NCBI GenBank assembly: GCA_030762895.1
Contig: CM061067.1
Coordinates: forward strand, 50,617,667-50,681,666
Source: Sophora flavescens
Taxonomy: Eukaryota; Streptophyta; Magnoliopsida; Fabales; Fabaceae
DNA: 64,000 nucleotides
Direction of reading: 5' to 3'
The notes beneath the pieces were generated by a model, which searched no databases, was not told the DNA's origin, and saw nothing but the letters and a program-made list of their open reading frames with translations. The translations under genes and the position numbers were made by a program. Of this stretch, positions 35,801 to 47,800 are shown piece by piece; position 1 is the first letter of the stretch; each line of letters begins with the position of its first letter.

Positions 35801-38800
35801 ATACTTGCCGACGACGACTTCTGCCCAAACATTCAGCGCTAGCTGCTCGTCCTCCTGTGGGTTAGCTGGGGTGGATGGTGAAGAGGCTGATGATTGAGAC
35901 CTATGTTGACTCATCCTCTCATGAAACTCCTCCTATTACAATACATCAGACTATCAAAATTTGAACAATATGTTACAAGATAAACTATGCAGAAAAATGG
36001 ACAGAGTTTCCCCTAAAACTACAACATCCCAATGTTTACAAACAGAACACCGCAATTTAAATCCATAAATCATCATCAAAAGCTCAATAGGATGCACACA
36101 AATTATCATGTCCAAACTAGTTATAACATTTCCAATGTCAGGCAGTATCAATAGGTCCAAATATAAAGTGACTCTACAGACTCAGTAATCAAAACATGAA
36201 TAGTATGTTACACGATTAATTATGCAGAAAATTGGACAGAGTTTCCCTTAAACCTCAAACTTTTCAAATTGAACACCACAATTTAAAACTGCAAGTCATC
36301 AAAAGCTTAATAAGATTCACACAAAGCAATATATTCAACTCCCTAAAAGCCAATGCTCAAAAGCCAATGCTAAAACTAGTCATAACATTTGAGGCTCTGT
36401 GCCTCTCAAGTCCAGTAAAGTATGAGTGTTACAATATCTATTTAAGTCAATAGCTTCTTCAAAAATCAAAAGGGCATATTACCTGAGTGCGCTTGGAGCG
36501 CTCATCTATGTACTCGCCGGTAGCCTTCCTAGTATGGGTGCGTTTGTGAACCTCATGAATCTGTACTCCTCGATTATACCGGCGAGCCTATAACACAAGC
36601 ATAGATGATTAAGATAACAGGTAATGAACTATGATGTTGGAATAAATACATTTAATGCATAAAGAATGACAGTATGAGCATACCATACGATCTACCCACC
36701 CACACGACCGGGAAATGCTTCCTCCTGTGTGCAGGCTCCCACCCTTTTCTGATGCTCTATTTTTCTTTGCCTGAGCAGATTTTTTTTTAAATTGATCAGA
36801 AGCCCAATAACGATGCAACTCCTCCCAAATACCATCTCCAATCCAGGATCGCTGTATGCCACTCTTACGAGCCTCCCTAAGCATATCAGAAAGGCGTTCG
36901 GAGGCTTTATGGTGAAAGATCCTCTGGATCTCTGACTCATCTTCGTTCCTCCATGCCTCCTGACCCTGTTTTAAGATAAATAACAATTGTTATACTAATA
37001 GTTTCGGAAATAATAAAAACCACATTAAGTAAATTGAAATTTGCTACTTACTCTAAACGCATCAAACATACTAATCTTCTCATTGTCAGTGAGTTTTCCC
37101 CATGATGTAAATGCCGTATGATACCTTTGCTGGATAACAAACGTGATGGCACTCGCTGCTCTCTTACAAGGAAGGAACCTTAACAGTAAAGACGCATGAA
37201 CCAATCAAACACATGGTAATAAATTATGATAAAATGCATGAATCAACCAAACACATAGAAATTTTATTAATTCTTACCCGTTACCACTAGGCCTAATAAT
37301 AGGTCGACCATCGGGCATGAGCTCAACTACCTCTGACCCATCTAGCTCCTCTAGCTCCACTGGCTGCTCATGCACATCTGCAACTGAAGGTGAGCGTGAA
37401 TAGCCTGGACTATATTGTTGCTCCTCATCCACACATGCTGAAGGAGATGCTCTATAGTGTGCATGTGTCGTGACCCCCGGGGTGGGAATCATATCGAAAT
37501 GAGGCGATGTAGGTGCAACACATGGAGTCAGTGAAGGTGCTTGCTATGGTGGGCGCGATGTAGGTACATGTGGGTGTGGTGCTGACGCTGCTGAGGTAAG
37601 CGTTGAAGGCATACGTGAGTATCCGTCTATAGACTCACGAATCACTAAATTTGTGGAAGGTCTGTTCCGACGACGACGGGGATTTGGACGGGGGTCAGTA
37701 TCAACCATAATACCCTTACCCTTATCGATGGGTGGAGGTGGGTCACGTCCTGCAGACATGTCTACAGAGCAATTTAATGTTAAAACAAAAGTTATCAGAT
37801 ATAGCAATAATATAAGTTATCTAAGTCATAAAGTCAACAAATATAACTAACTAATAATCCAACAACCAAAAATAAGTTATCTAAGTCATAAAGTCAACAA
37901 GTATAACTAACTAATAATCCAACAGCCAAAAATAACTTAATCATCCAAATCATAAAGTCTTCAGAAGATCTAATACAAATTAACTACGATTTATTCAGAA
38001 TTTGAGTCATCGTCTTCAAACTAAACCAAAGTTCATCCGAACTTCCAGATCTTACCCTAGACGCATCAACACCCCGTTTAAAAGCAATAGTTTTCAGGAT
38101 CATATCTACAATAGAATATAGATGTCATATTACAAGCAAATAGCATACAACCATACCAGTCTTAGAACAATATATTGAAATCACTTAGTTAATAACAAAC
38201 AATAAAATAGAGGTGTAGAAATCTCACAGTTCTTCGTGGAATGATTCTTGAGAGAAAAGATAACTTCAGACTTCTTTATCCACTACTTGAAATCCGAATT
38301 AAAGATGATTCATCCTGTGGTTTTCAGATATTCTAATCAGTAACAATGACAAATAACTCAAAGGAATGTCCCAAAAAGAAATAACTCAAACAAACATTTT
38401 GAATCAAAAACCTGCTATTGTTTATTAAAGTTTTCGTTTTGTCAATTTCAGTTTCTATACTTTGATGGGACATTGTATATCTGCATGAAATACTTATGTG
38501 AGTTTTCAAGTTAAATAATCCTCATCAAGGTCCTGCCTTCTATACTTTGATCAATTTCAAAAAACCTGCTATCTAAAGTTTTCAAGTTTTATTTGATTCC
38601 AGTTAACTATTGCTTATTATTATGCCTCAACTGACTATACTAACTGAACCAAAAATCAAGTTTGCTATGTAGATTCCCACTCTCAGTCAGAACACAGTTA
38701 CAAGAACAGATTGCACACAACACACACTCATGGGTATTCGAGAGACCCAAACTACTCTCATATCCTAACTCTTTCCTCTTATTCTCAATTCCTGAATGAT

Positions 38801-41800
38801 CCTCTATTCCCCTACCTACTGATGTATACCCTTTTGCACTCATCTTAACTGTCTCCAACTCCTCTAGCTGTATTAACAGATTTGGGTCTCACTTTTTGAG
38901 CCCTTTGTTCCCTAATCCCTGTTGGCTATTCCTGTACTAACAAGGTCATACTCATAATACTCAACTTTCAAGCCTGCAAAAGAGCTTAACCATATGATAA
39001 TAAAATAAGGTTTCAAGACAGTAATTATTAAGATAATCCAAACAATTAGCTTGGCATGGAATAATCTAATAACCCAAACAGAAATAAAAGTATCACCACA
39101 TCAGGCATAATCAAAGGGTGTGAACATACCATGTTGTCATAACCTTAAATTAATTTGGCATAATCAACCTCAGCATTCTTTCCCTTCCCAACTTCACTCA
39201 CTTTCCCTCTATTCTCGATATGAGCCTTGTTAGCTAGAAAACCACAGAGCATAAGTGAAGAATACTGTTAAGACAGTGAAGAAAACTAGTATAAGGGACT
39301 AGCTTACCGAACGAAGGACGGAGGCGCTACCAAAGGACTGAGTCGTGACCGGAGGAAGGCGGCACGGCCGGACCGAAAAGGGACTGGGAGACGCGAAGGT
39401 GGGTGGGGGCAGCGTTTAGCTAGGGCACGAAAGAAGGAGTGAATGCGGAATGAGACTTTGAGAGTGGGTTAACCCCACTTTCCCACGGCTTAAGCCGTGA
39501 ACGGAGGAAGGCGGCACGGTCGGACCGGAAAGGGGCTGGGAGGCACGAAGGTGGGTGGGGGCGGCGTTTAGCTAGGGCGTGAATTGAAGGAAGGAGTGCA
39601 TGCGGAAGGAGACTTTGAGAGTGGGTTAACACCACTTTCCCACGGCTTAAGCCGTGGGAATTGCCGCTCCTCTTTACGACGGCAAAGGCCGTGGGAAATG
39701 CCGTGTAATCTTCACACGGCTCATTCCGTGGGAAAATAAATCCTTTTCCCAGGGTTCTACCCGTGGGAAACAACAAAATCCGGTAGCTGCGGCCTAACCC
39801 GTGGGAAAACAAGCGGGAATGTTTGGCGCTTCTTTTCCCAGGGCTCGGACAGTGGGAAAACTAGCGAGAGTTTTCCCAAGGCTTCAACCGTGGCAAATAT
39901 TATAATTTCCCAGGGATTTATTTCCTTGAGTAAAAATCCCTGGGAAATAGCTTAATTTCTTGTAGTGGATATGTGGAGGTGGGATTGGAAATGGCGAAGG
40001 CATTTCTTTGCATGGGAAGAGGAACTATTTCAGCTTTTTAGTGATACAATGGTGGGTGCACACCTTAGCAGAGAGGTGGATGATATCTGGGTTTGGATGG
40101 CGGATAGTTCTAATAACTATTTGGTTAAATCAGCTTATGGTTTGTTACATGAACAACAACTACCTCTACTATCTAACCCTTCCTTGGCACAGATTTTCAA
40201 AAACTTTTGGAAATGCAATGTTCCTTCTAAAGTGTTAGCTTTTTCTTGGAAGCTTTTGCTTGATAGATTGTCAACTAAATCAAATCTTGCTCTTAGATCG
40301 GTTATTACAGGTGACAACCAAACTGTTTGTGTTCTTTGTGGAATCCAAGAGGAATCGGCAAAACACCTTTTCATTGATTGCCCCTTCACGGGTCAAGTGT
40401 GGTTACAGATCTATAGTTGGATTGGCTCTCATGTTTGTATGCCAGGTGATATGGCTCAACATTAAATCACTCACAGAGATCTTTTTAGAGTCAAAAGAGA
40501 GAGAAAATGTTGGCAAATCATTTGGCATGCAACGGTGTGGTCGGTATGGCTACTCAGAAATGAAGTCATCTTTAATAGTGGAAAGGTGGAATTATTGGTA
40601 ACAATCGACTTGGTCAAATCGCGGTCCTGGTTCTGGTTCTTGGCAGCTAACATGTCTAGAGGTTATAACTTATAACTTGTCGGATTGGCACCTTTGCCCT
40701 CTTGGATGTATGTCTTAACTTGGAGTTCTTAGAAGATCCTAGTGATAAGGATTCACTTGAAAGTCTGCTCAGAATTTGGTGACTAAAGTCTGGCCTATGG
40801 TTTTTTTGTCTTGGTGTTCTTTGGCCCTTACCTACTAAGTAACTGTCTATTTTGATCTCACTGTGCTGTTCTAGTGTGAGTTGGTGAGCCTATGTGTGCT
40901 TGAGTGGCAAACGGTGAGGGAGTGAGTTTTGAGCCTCTGAAAAAATGGTTTTTGTGAGGAGTGATCAGCAACACAAATTGCAGAGAGAGAGAGAGAGGTT
41001 CTTTGGTGAGATGGGAGGAAAGAGTATATATTTTTTAGGCTACTGTTAAAGGTGGCAACTAACCTTTTTTATAGCAAAAGTTTGTTTTTGTTCATTTGCA
41101 GGTTATCTGGGAGTATATCTTTTGGGTGGACTTTGAAGGAAGGTGGTTGAAGCAATCATAATTGGTTGTTATCTGGATGCCGGAATAACCTATATGGCTA
41201 CTGCATTATGGCATACAGGTGGTCTTTTTGAGGCATTCAAATAGGATTTTTTGATTGGATTGGTTTAGATGGATATTATTTGGGAGATTGGGCTGGTTAA
41301 TGTAATTTGATTACTATGTGTGCTACAATGGGTGATTGTTTAGTTATTTTTGTGCGGATAAGTTAGTTTTTTCAACCATAATTGTATAGTTTTGATTTTG
41401 GTTCAACTTCTAGCTTTTCCATTATGTAATTTGATTCTTATAGTCCTTTTGTATATGGGTTTTGGGTACCCCTTGTACTCAATTAATACTACTTTAGCTT
41501 ATCAAAAAACAAACTATAAGAACTTTTTAAATATTAATTTATTATTAATATATGAGTATTACTAACAAGTGTGCCCCAAGGGCATTATTTAAAAATTTCA
41601 AACAAGATAACTATTCATTGAAAAATTAAATATATTTCTTTCAATGTATTGAATATGCGATTTTTCATAAAAAAAATTTTAGACTTCTTAAACAATACCC
41701 TTAGGATACTCGTAAGCATTTGCCTTAATATGTATACCATATAATATTACACATTTATTAATATTAAATACATGGGTTATAATAATCAATGCATAACTGC

Positions 41801-44800
41801 AAATTAGTCAGCAAAACTGCATATTATAAAGTTTGTAAAGAAATGGACAAAATTTTGGGTCTCACATATAGAGAGGAGTTCATTCACCCAGAATTTAATC
41901 TATTGGAGTTACGGAGTGGGGCTGACCTCTTTTCTGAAATGAATAGGGGTATGATTAATGATGAGTAAAAGTCATATACCACCATGAACTCCATGCTGTA
42001 CGAGGATTGTTGATATGGTTTTGAGGAGGGAATAACGCACATCCTTGGTTGGTAATAAATTGCGCACTTGAACTTCCCGTTCCAATCCCCGTGCTTACCT
42101 CTACCTGCTTGTAAATTGACAAAATACAAAGATTTATTATTTTGTCAAAAATAAAACAAAGATTTATTGTATAAATCAAATACAAAGCATTGAAGGGACA
42201 CTTATTATAACTTTTAATTACAAGTCAAGTGGCATAAATTTAGCATGCTGTGAACACCTAATTTTGTCCGGGTATTTTCTCCTCTTATTATTATTATTAT
42301 TACTATTATTTTTTATTTTTATTTATTTAGTTTTTTTTTAAAGGAAAAAGAAAAAATAATAAATAAAAATCTGCAGAGAAAACTGAAAAAAATATATCCA
42401 TTATTTGACCCATCTCTTTTAGCCCAATCCACTTACATCATCCCATCTCAAACATAAAGGGATGCTTTCTTTTGTTAAAAAAAAAAAAAAGGATGCAGCA
42501 ACGTTCAGTACAGTGGCAAGAGGAAAAGCCAAATTCTCTTAATGAATATCAGCAACCAGAAGAGCAATGGCAGAAGACTTAGGCATTTGTAACAAAATGG
42601 GTTCTTTTTTTAGCACCAATAAGGTAAAAATGGGAAGAAGGAATGGTCTGCTACCTTTGAGAGAGTCAAACCTGAACCAAAGAGAAAAATACTCAACATG
42701 AACAAGGAAATTTGCAGCATCAAGGAAAAACTCAACAATCAAAGAATCAGTGAAATTGGAAATGTTGAAAAGGACCTTGCATTGCAACCATAGCAGAGGA
42801 CATTGGGTCCTCTTTTGGAGTCTTGCAACAGTAGAAAATATATAAAGGGCACAGAGAGCAAAATCTAAGAGGGGAGCATACAGGGGAAACGAAAGGAAAA
42901 AAGGACAGCAAAAAAGACTTCCCTGTTTCTCCATCTTCCTGCCTGCATCATCTCCTTCCTCCCATCCTTCATCTTCCTCAACCAAGCCAACAACAACAAA
43001 ATACGAAGAAAAATCAGAAAAACCAGAAACCAAAAAAAAAAACCTTCCTTTTTCTCTCTTTCTTTCTTCCTGCTTCATTTTTCCACCCAGAACCCACCTC
43101 CTTAATCTCCCACTGCATATCTCCTTCTTCCTCTTAACCCCAACCCATCTTCCTCCTTCACCCAAAACCCAATAAACATCATAAACCCATACTTACCCAC
43201 ACCCAAACAACACTTCTTCTTCTTCCAAACTCCAAGACAAAGCTTCATCTTCTTCCTCCCCCTCTCAAATCCGGCGCCACCCTCAGACACCACCACCATC
43301 CCTGCTGCAAACTCCACCCGTGACCCACGCCTGTTCGCCACCCTTCGCCGCGCGCACCCCCTGGAAGCTCGCCGGAACCGCGCTACCTTACCGCCAACGT
43401 GAACCAGACGCGGCCACCAGATCCGCTTCCATCCATCGCAACCATCATACGGATCTGAAGCTATTATGACGAGTGTCCCCCCCTCTGCCTCGCCACTTGA
43501 CCGTCGCGCTTCCAGGGCCGTCACCGCTCGCCGCCGCCATGCTCAACCAGTCGTGTTTCTCTTCCCTTGCTCCTCTATTGATAGCTTCAGATTGTTACTC
43601 GGTATTGATAGGTTCAGTAATACACTAATACCTTGTTCTCTGTTATTTATTTTTATGTATCATATTTTTGTTAGGGTTAATGTTTTTGGTCTGAAGGTGG
43701 TACATGTGGGCTTACTAGTGGGCTCAACTTAAGGTTTGAGAAGGTATAAACAAAAAAAAAAATAAAAACAAAAGGGCTTCTCTGATCATGGTTTTTTTTT
43801 AGAATTGGGTCAAATTTGTGTTTTTGTCTCATCAATAAAAATACATCTTCAAATAATATAATTCCTTTTATAAAAATAAGACAAAATTTTATCCAACTTT
43901 ACAAAAAATAAATTTCCTTGAATCCACGCAACAATCTACAATGTTGATGTATGATTTTTCATCCTCAAGTGTTGTATGAATTGTAAGGGTTTATCGTATA
44001 GCTTTGCTATCTTTAACCCTGTGCAAGAGTGGATCCCCTTTAAAAAATATTAAATGTTTTTTTAAATTGATACTTTTAATCAATTTTACCCAATTTTATT
44101 CTTATAAAAATAAAATAAAAATCTCTTTTTAATTCACGCAACAATCTACGACGTTAATGTATGATTTTTCATCCTCAAGTGTTGTATGAATTGTAGGAGT
44201 TTATCGTATAGCACTGCTATCTTGGACTCTATGCAAAAGTGAATTTATTCTGAAATAAAATCTTTTTAAATAAAATAAATAAATCAAAATCTTTATCAAA
44301 ATTAAAATCAACCAACCAATCAAATCTTTTCAAGAGAACTACGTGGCTTTGAGTTTCCCATCGCACCCGGGAATACGTAGGAGCAAGATAAATCATCTTG
44401 TCGGGCCAAAACTAAATTTTCCTTTTTTGTGTCTCTTTTTATGCTAAAATAATTAAAAAAAATTAAACTTTTCCCCTTTTTAACAATAAATTCAAAAAAA
44501 TAAAATTAAAATTAAAAAATAAAAAATAAAAAATATATAATCCTTTCTTGTAAATAATTTTTGGGGTAAAATAAATATTTAAAAGGCTATTAAAATGTTT
44601 CTGCACAATTAACTTGAGGTACCGTTTTTAAAACGGGCGATGTGGGGTGCTAACACCTTCCCTACTCGTAACCGACTCCCGGACTCATCTCTCTCTCTCT
44701 CTCTTTTTAAGACCAGTTTTCCTTTAAATAATTGGGTTTTCTAAGATTTTCCCAATAAAAATTTTAGTGGCGACTCCTCTGTTTTTTACCTTTCCTTTTC

Positions 44801-47800
44801 GCGCCTCCCGGACGGGACGGTCGCGACAGCTGGCGACTCCACTGGGGACTTTAGAGAGTCAGGCCTATCATAGTTGGTTGTGCAACTTCTTTTAATAACT
44901 TTGAAAATATTAGTTTTATCCCTCTTTGTTTTATTTGTTTTGTATATAGTATTATATGTCTTAATAAATGTCTTTGTACATTCTTGCAACCTTAGGGTAG
45001 AAAACTCTTGTAAATGTTGGTTGTTCTTTTGCAGGCTTGGGGTTAGTTTTTTGGGTTTTGTGCAGGTTGGCTTGCTCCCAGCACACACATCACCATCACA
45101 TACTCACACACTTTTGGGCTCTATACCCGAGTCTTGGAATGCCGTAGGATTAGAAGGGGCTTCAGTGATGTTATTGTGACGCTCTTGCGCCCCTGACAGA
45201 CATTGATTCTCCCGCTCGGATTGCTACCGAAACATGGACCGCCATATTGTGACTTTTCAGTCCCTGTGGTGAGGTTCATGGATTCGGATCCTTATCTTTT
45301 AGATGAGGGTAATCCGGGGACCATATGTTTAGGGGTCTAGATCTGTCCCGGAAGTCATGCACATAAAATGCCATTAGCAGCCTACCAAAATAGGGTCTTG
45401 ACTTCAGAAGTCCCAACTTTAGGATATGACCCATGTAGGACAAAAGGGAGCATTTTTTCTTCACTCGTGTTCATTGTTTTTTTAAAGAGAAAATTTACAT
45501 TTCTCTATTTTTTGTGGAAGAAAAATGATTTACGCAAGTCCTTTTGCTTGCAACAAAAAAAAATCCATTTTCATATTTTGTATCTCACGCATTTCCATAA
45601 ATGGTAAAAAAGGGATTTGTGTAAATCATCTTTCTGTAACTCATTCATATTCTTGGTATATTTTGTATCTTATGCATTAAATATTTTGTTAGGTTCATAA
45701 AAAAAAAACATTTTCATGCATTCCTCTCATGCGTTCATTACAAAAAAAATCATTTATCTCAAACATTCATAAGAAGAAAAAAGGAAAAATAAGAAGCCAT
45801 GCATCTCCTTCATTTTATGCATGCATCACTAAAAACTTTTCAGACCAATAAATTAAAAATTCATACATTTCATTCATCAATTACTTTTTATGTCAATCTC
45901 ATCATTAAAAAAAATTCATATAAGCCGTTCATTAAAAAAAATCATTTATCTCAAGCATTCATAAAAAAATTGATTCATCTAAAAAATAAGAAGCTCATCT
46001 AATGCATTGTCGTTTTTGTGAATAAAAAGTGCCTTCATGCATCACATGCATTAAAATTTTGAGTCAATATAAATATTCCTTTTTCATACATATCATGCAT
46101 TAATACCTTTTGGATAAAAAAAAAACTTTTTTTCATACATTTCATATACTCATTCCTTTTTAAGTTAAAAGTTTATTAAAAATATATATATAATAAAAAA
46201 ATAAAAAAAAAATCATTCCATGCATTGTGCTCCTTGGAGAAAATGGAACCGCCGCGCTTTCAATGAAAAGAATGCCAATTAAATCATGGATCATGAGGTG
46301 AAGCTGGAAATAATACTTGCTCAAGTGCTCCGAAAATACGGATCACAACATCGTACCCGATCATGCAGGTTCGGATGCCAATGAAGCTGAGGGGCACGCT
46401 TTCACAGTCATTTATCAGAAGTCAAGTAGGGCATGTCAATCTTGAGACCTCTCTGAAAAGGTTATCTTTTAGTGGACTACTCAGACTTCAAGAAGAAAGC
46501 TACAATGACATCACCAAAGATTCGCATTCTAATGGTTGTGAGAAGTGCCAACACCTTGCGGTCCCCGTCTTAGGAATTTCTAAGCAACCCAAGCTAGATT
46601 GGTTCATTAATGGTTTACCATGAAACGTTGGTTACATTGTATTTTATCATGGAATACTTGAACCATGATCACTTTCTTGAAGCATTAATTTAATGGATTT
46701 GCATCCATACCTTGTCTCATCCATTCTTTACATCATCTTCCACATCATAATATTTCTCTCACCATTCTCATATCTCAGATTCTCTTTTCCTTCCCCAAGT
46801 ATTATCCTTGGTTTTGTTCATTAAGCTCGCGTTATTTGAAGTTCTTCGTGGGGCATTGATCAACCCACCTATGCCCACGCCCTTTCAAAAAAAAAATGAA
46901 AAGAAAAAGGAAAATAAAATAAAATAGGAGCAAATAATTAAAACTTGGTGAGTGCCACCTTTGTCTCTAAAATAAAGTTTTTTAAAAAAATAAGCAATCG
47001 TGATTTGAAATGAAGATTGGCCGTCTTTCTCTATCCTTAGCAAAATATCCCTTGTTACCTGTTGTGACTCCGGCAAGTGTACCGGGTCGTCGCAAGTAAT
47101 AAAAACACGGTAAGAGTCTACCGAGGTCGAACACAAGGATTGGGTTACCAATTCGACTAATTTCACGAGAAATCCGATACGTTGGTTAAGCAATAGAAGG
47201 TGGTTGAGAGAAAGAGATTGAGATCGCAATTTCAAGAATCAAATCAAATAACGCTACAGTGATTAAATTCAGAAATAAAAGCATCTAAGGTTTCGAATCC
47301 ACCTACCCAATCATGCAAAGTACCCAAGTGATGATATTCTCCTCCCTAAGTTCAATTTTAATGTCAACCGGGACCCCTAAATTCTTCTAAATCCACTTCC
47401 GTGCTCATTAGGACGTATTCGATGATTTGAGTTAATTACTTGCTAGGTCTCTTAACCCTAATCTCGAATTCTATTAATTCTTGTTCCCTATAGGTTGCAT
47501 CGATCTCCTACTCACTCTCGTGCAATACTCGACCGATGTTCCCAATTCAAGTTCTAAAACACGAATCGCCGCTAGGCCTCAACATGTTTAACTAGTCGAT
47601 CACGCTAGCATATAATCGACACAATGAAAACAGAATTGGAAAATCATAATTGAATTAAAGGAGAGAGAGTTACATTACATGAACACTATGCCGCCATGGG
47701 TGGCTTCAACGATCCCTTAGACAGGAGGATTAGTTCCTCATGTCCGTAACAACGACGCACGTACAATCTGAATTCATCCTAAGCCTAAGAATTAAGAGAA

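Larger units (their letters stand above)
34903..39967 (-). mobile_element. CACTA-2, 5.1 kb non-autonomous CACTA transposon
   Basis: Ends are CACTACAAGAA on the left and its complement TTCTTGTAGTG on the right, with the 3 bp duplication GAT (34900-34902, 39968-39970). The subterminal motif differs from CACTA-1: TTTCCCAGGGAT/CCGTGGGAAA instead of GCGACCGAA, so it belongs to a different subfamily. It encodes only a TnpA/Ptta-type protein on the minus strand, and no TnpD transposase is present. Movement would need a TnpD from a relative. Confidence 0.94.
34531..41511 (+). mobile_element. 5'-truncated LINE, split by CACTA-2
   Basis: The 3' end of ORF2 plus a 3' UTR, with all upstream RT and endonuclease missing, as expected of a truncated non-LTR insertion. 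It ends in an A-rich stretch at ~41505-41515. A short aagaac is present on both sides (near 34526 and 41515) and may be a remnant of the target duplication. CACTA-2 interrupts it at 34903-39967. L1-like placement follows from the RT zinc-binding domain. Confidence 0.82.

Noticed and set aside
39420..39812. 130-codon minus-strand frame
   Set aside because: It covers a direct duplication and the subterminal repeats of CACTA-2; no domain.
42539..43524. Minus-strand frames of 208 and 140 codons, repeated at 53435-54419
   Set aside because: Inside the Ogre-like LTRs, antisense to the element, with no domain or splice support. Noted only as a GC-rich island.
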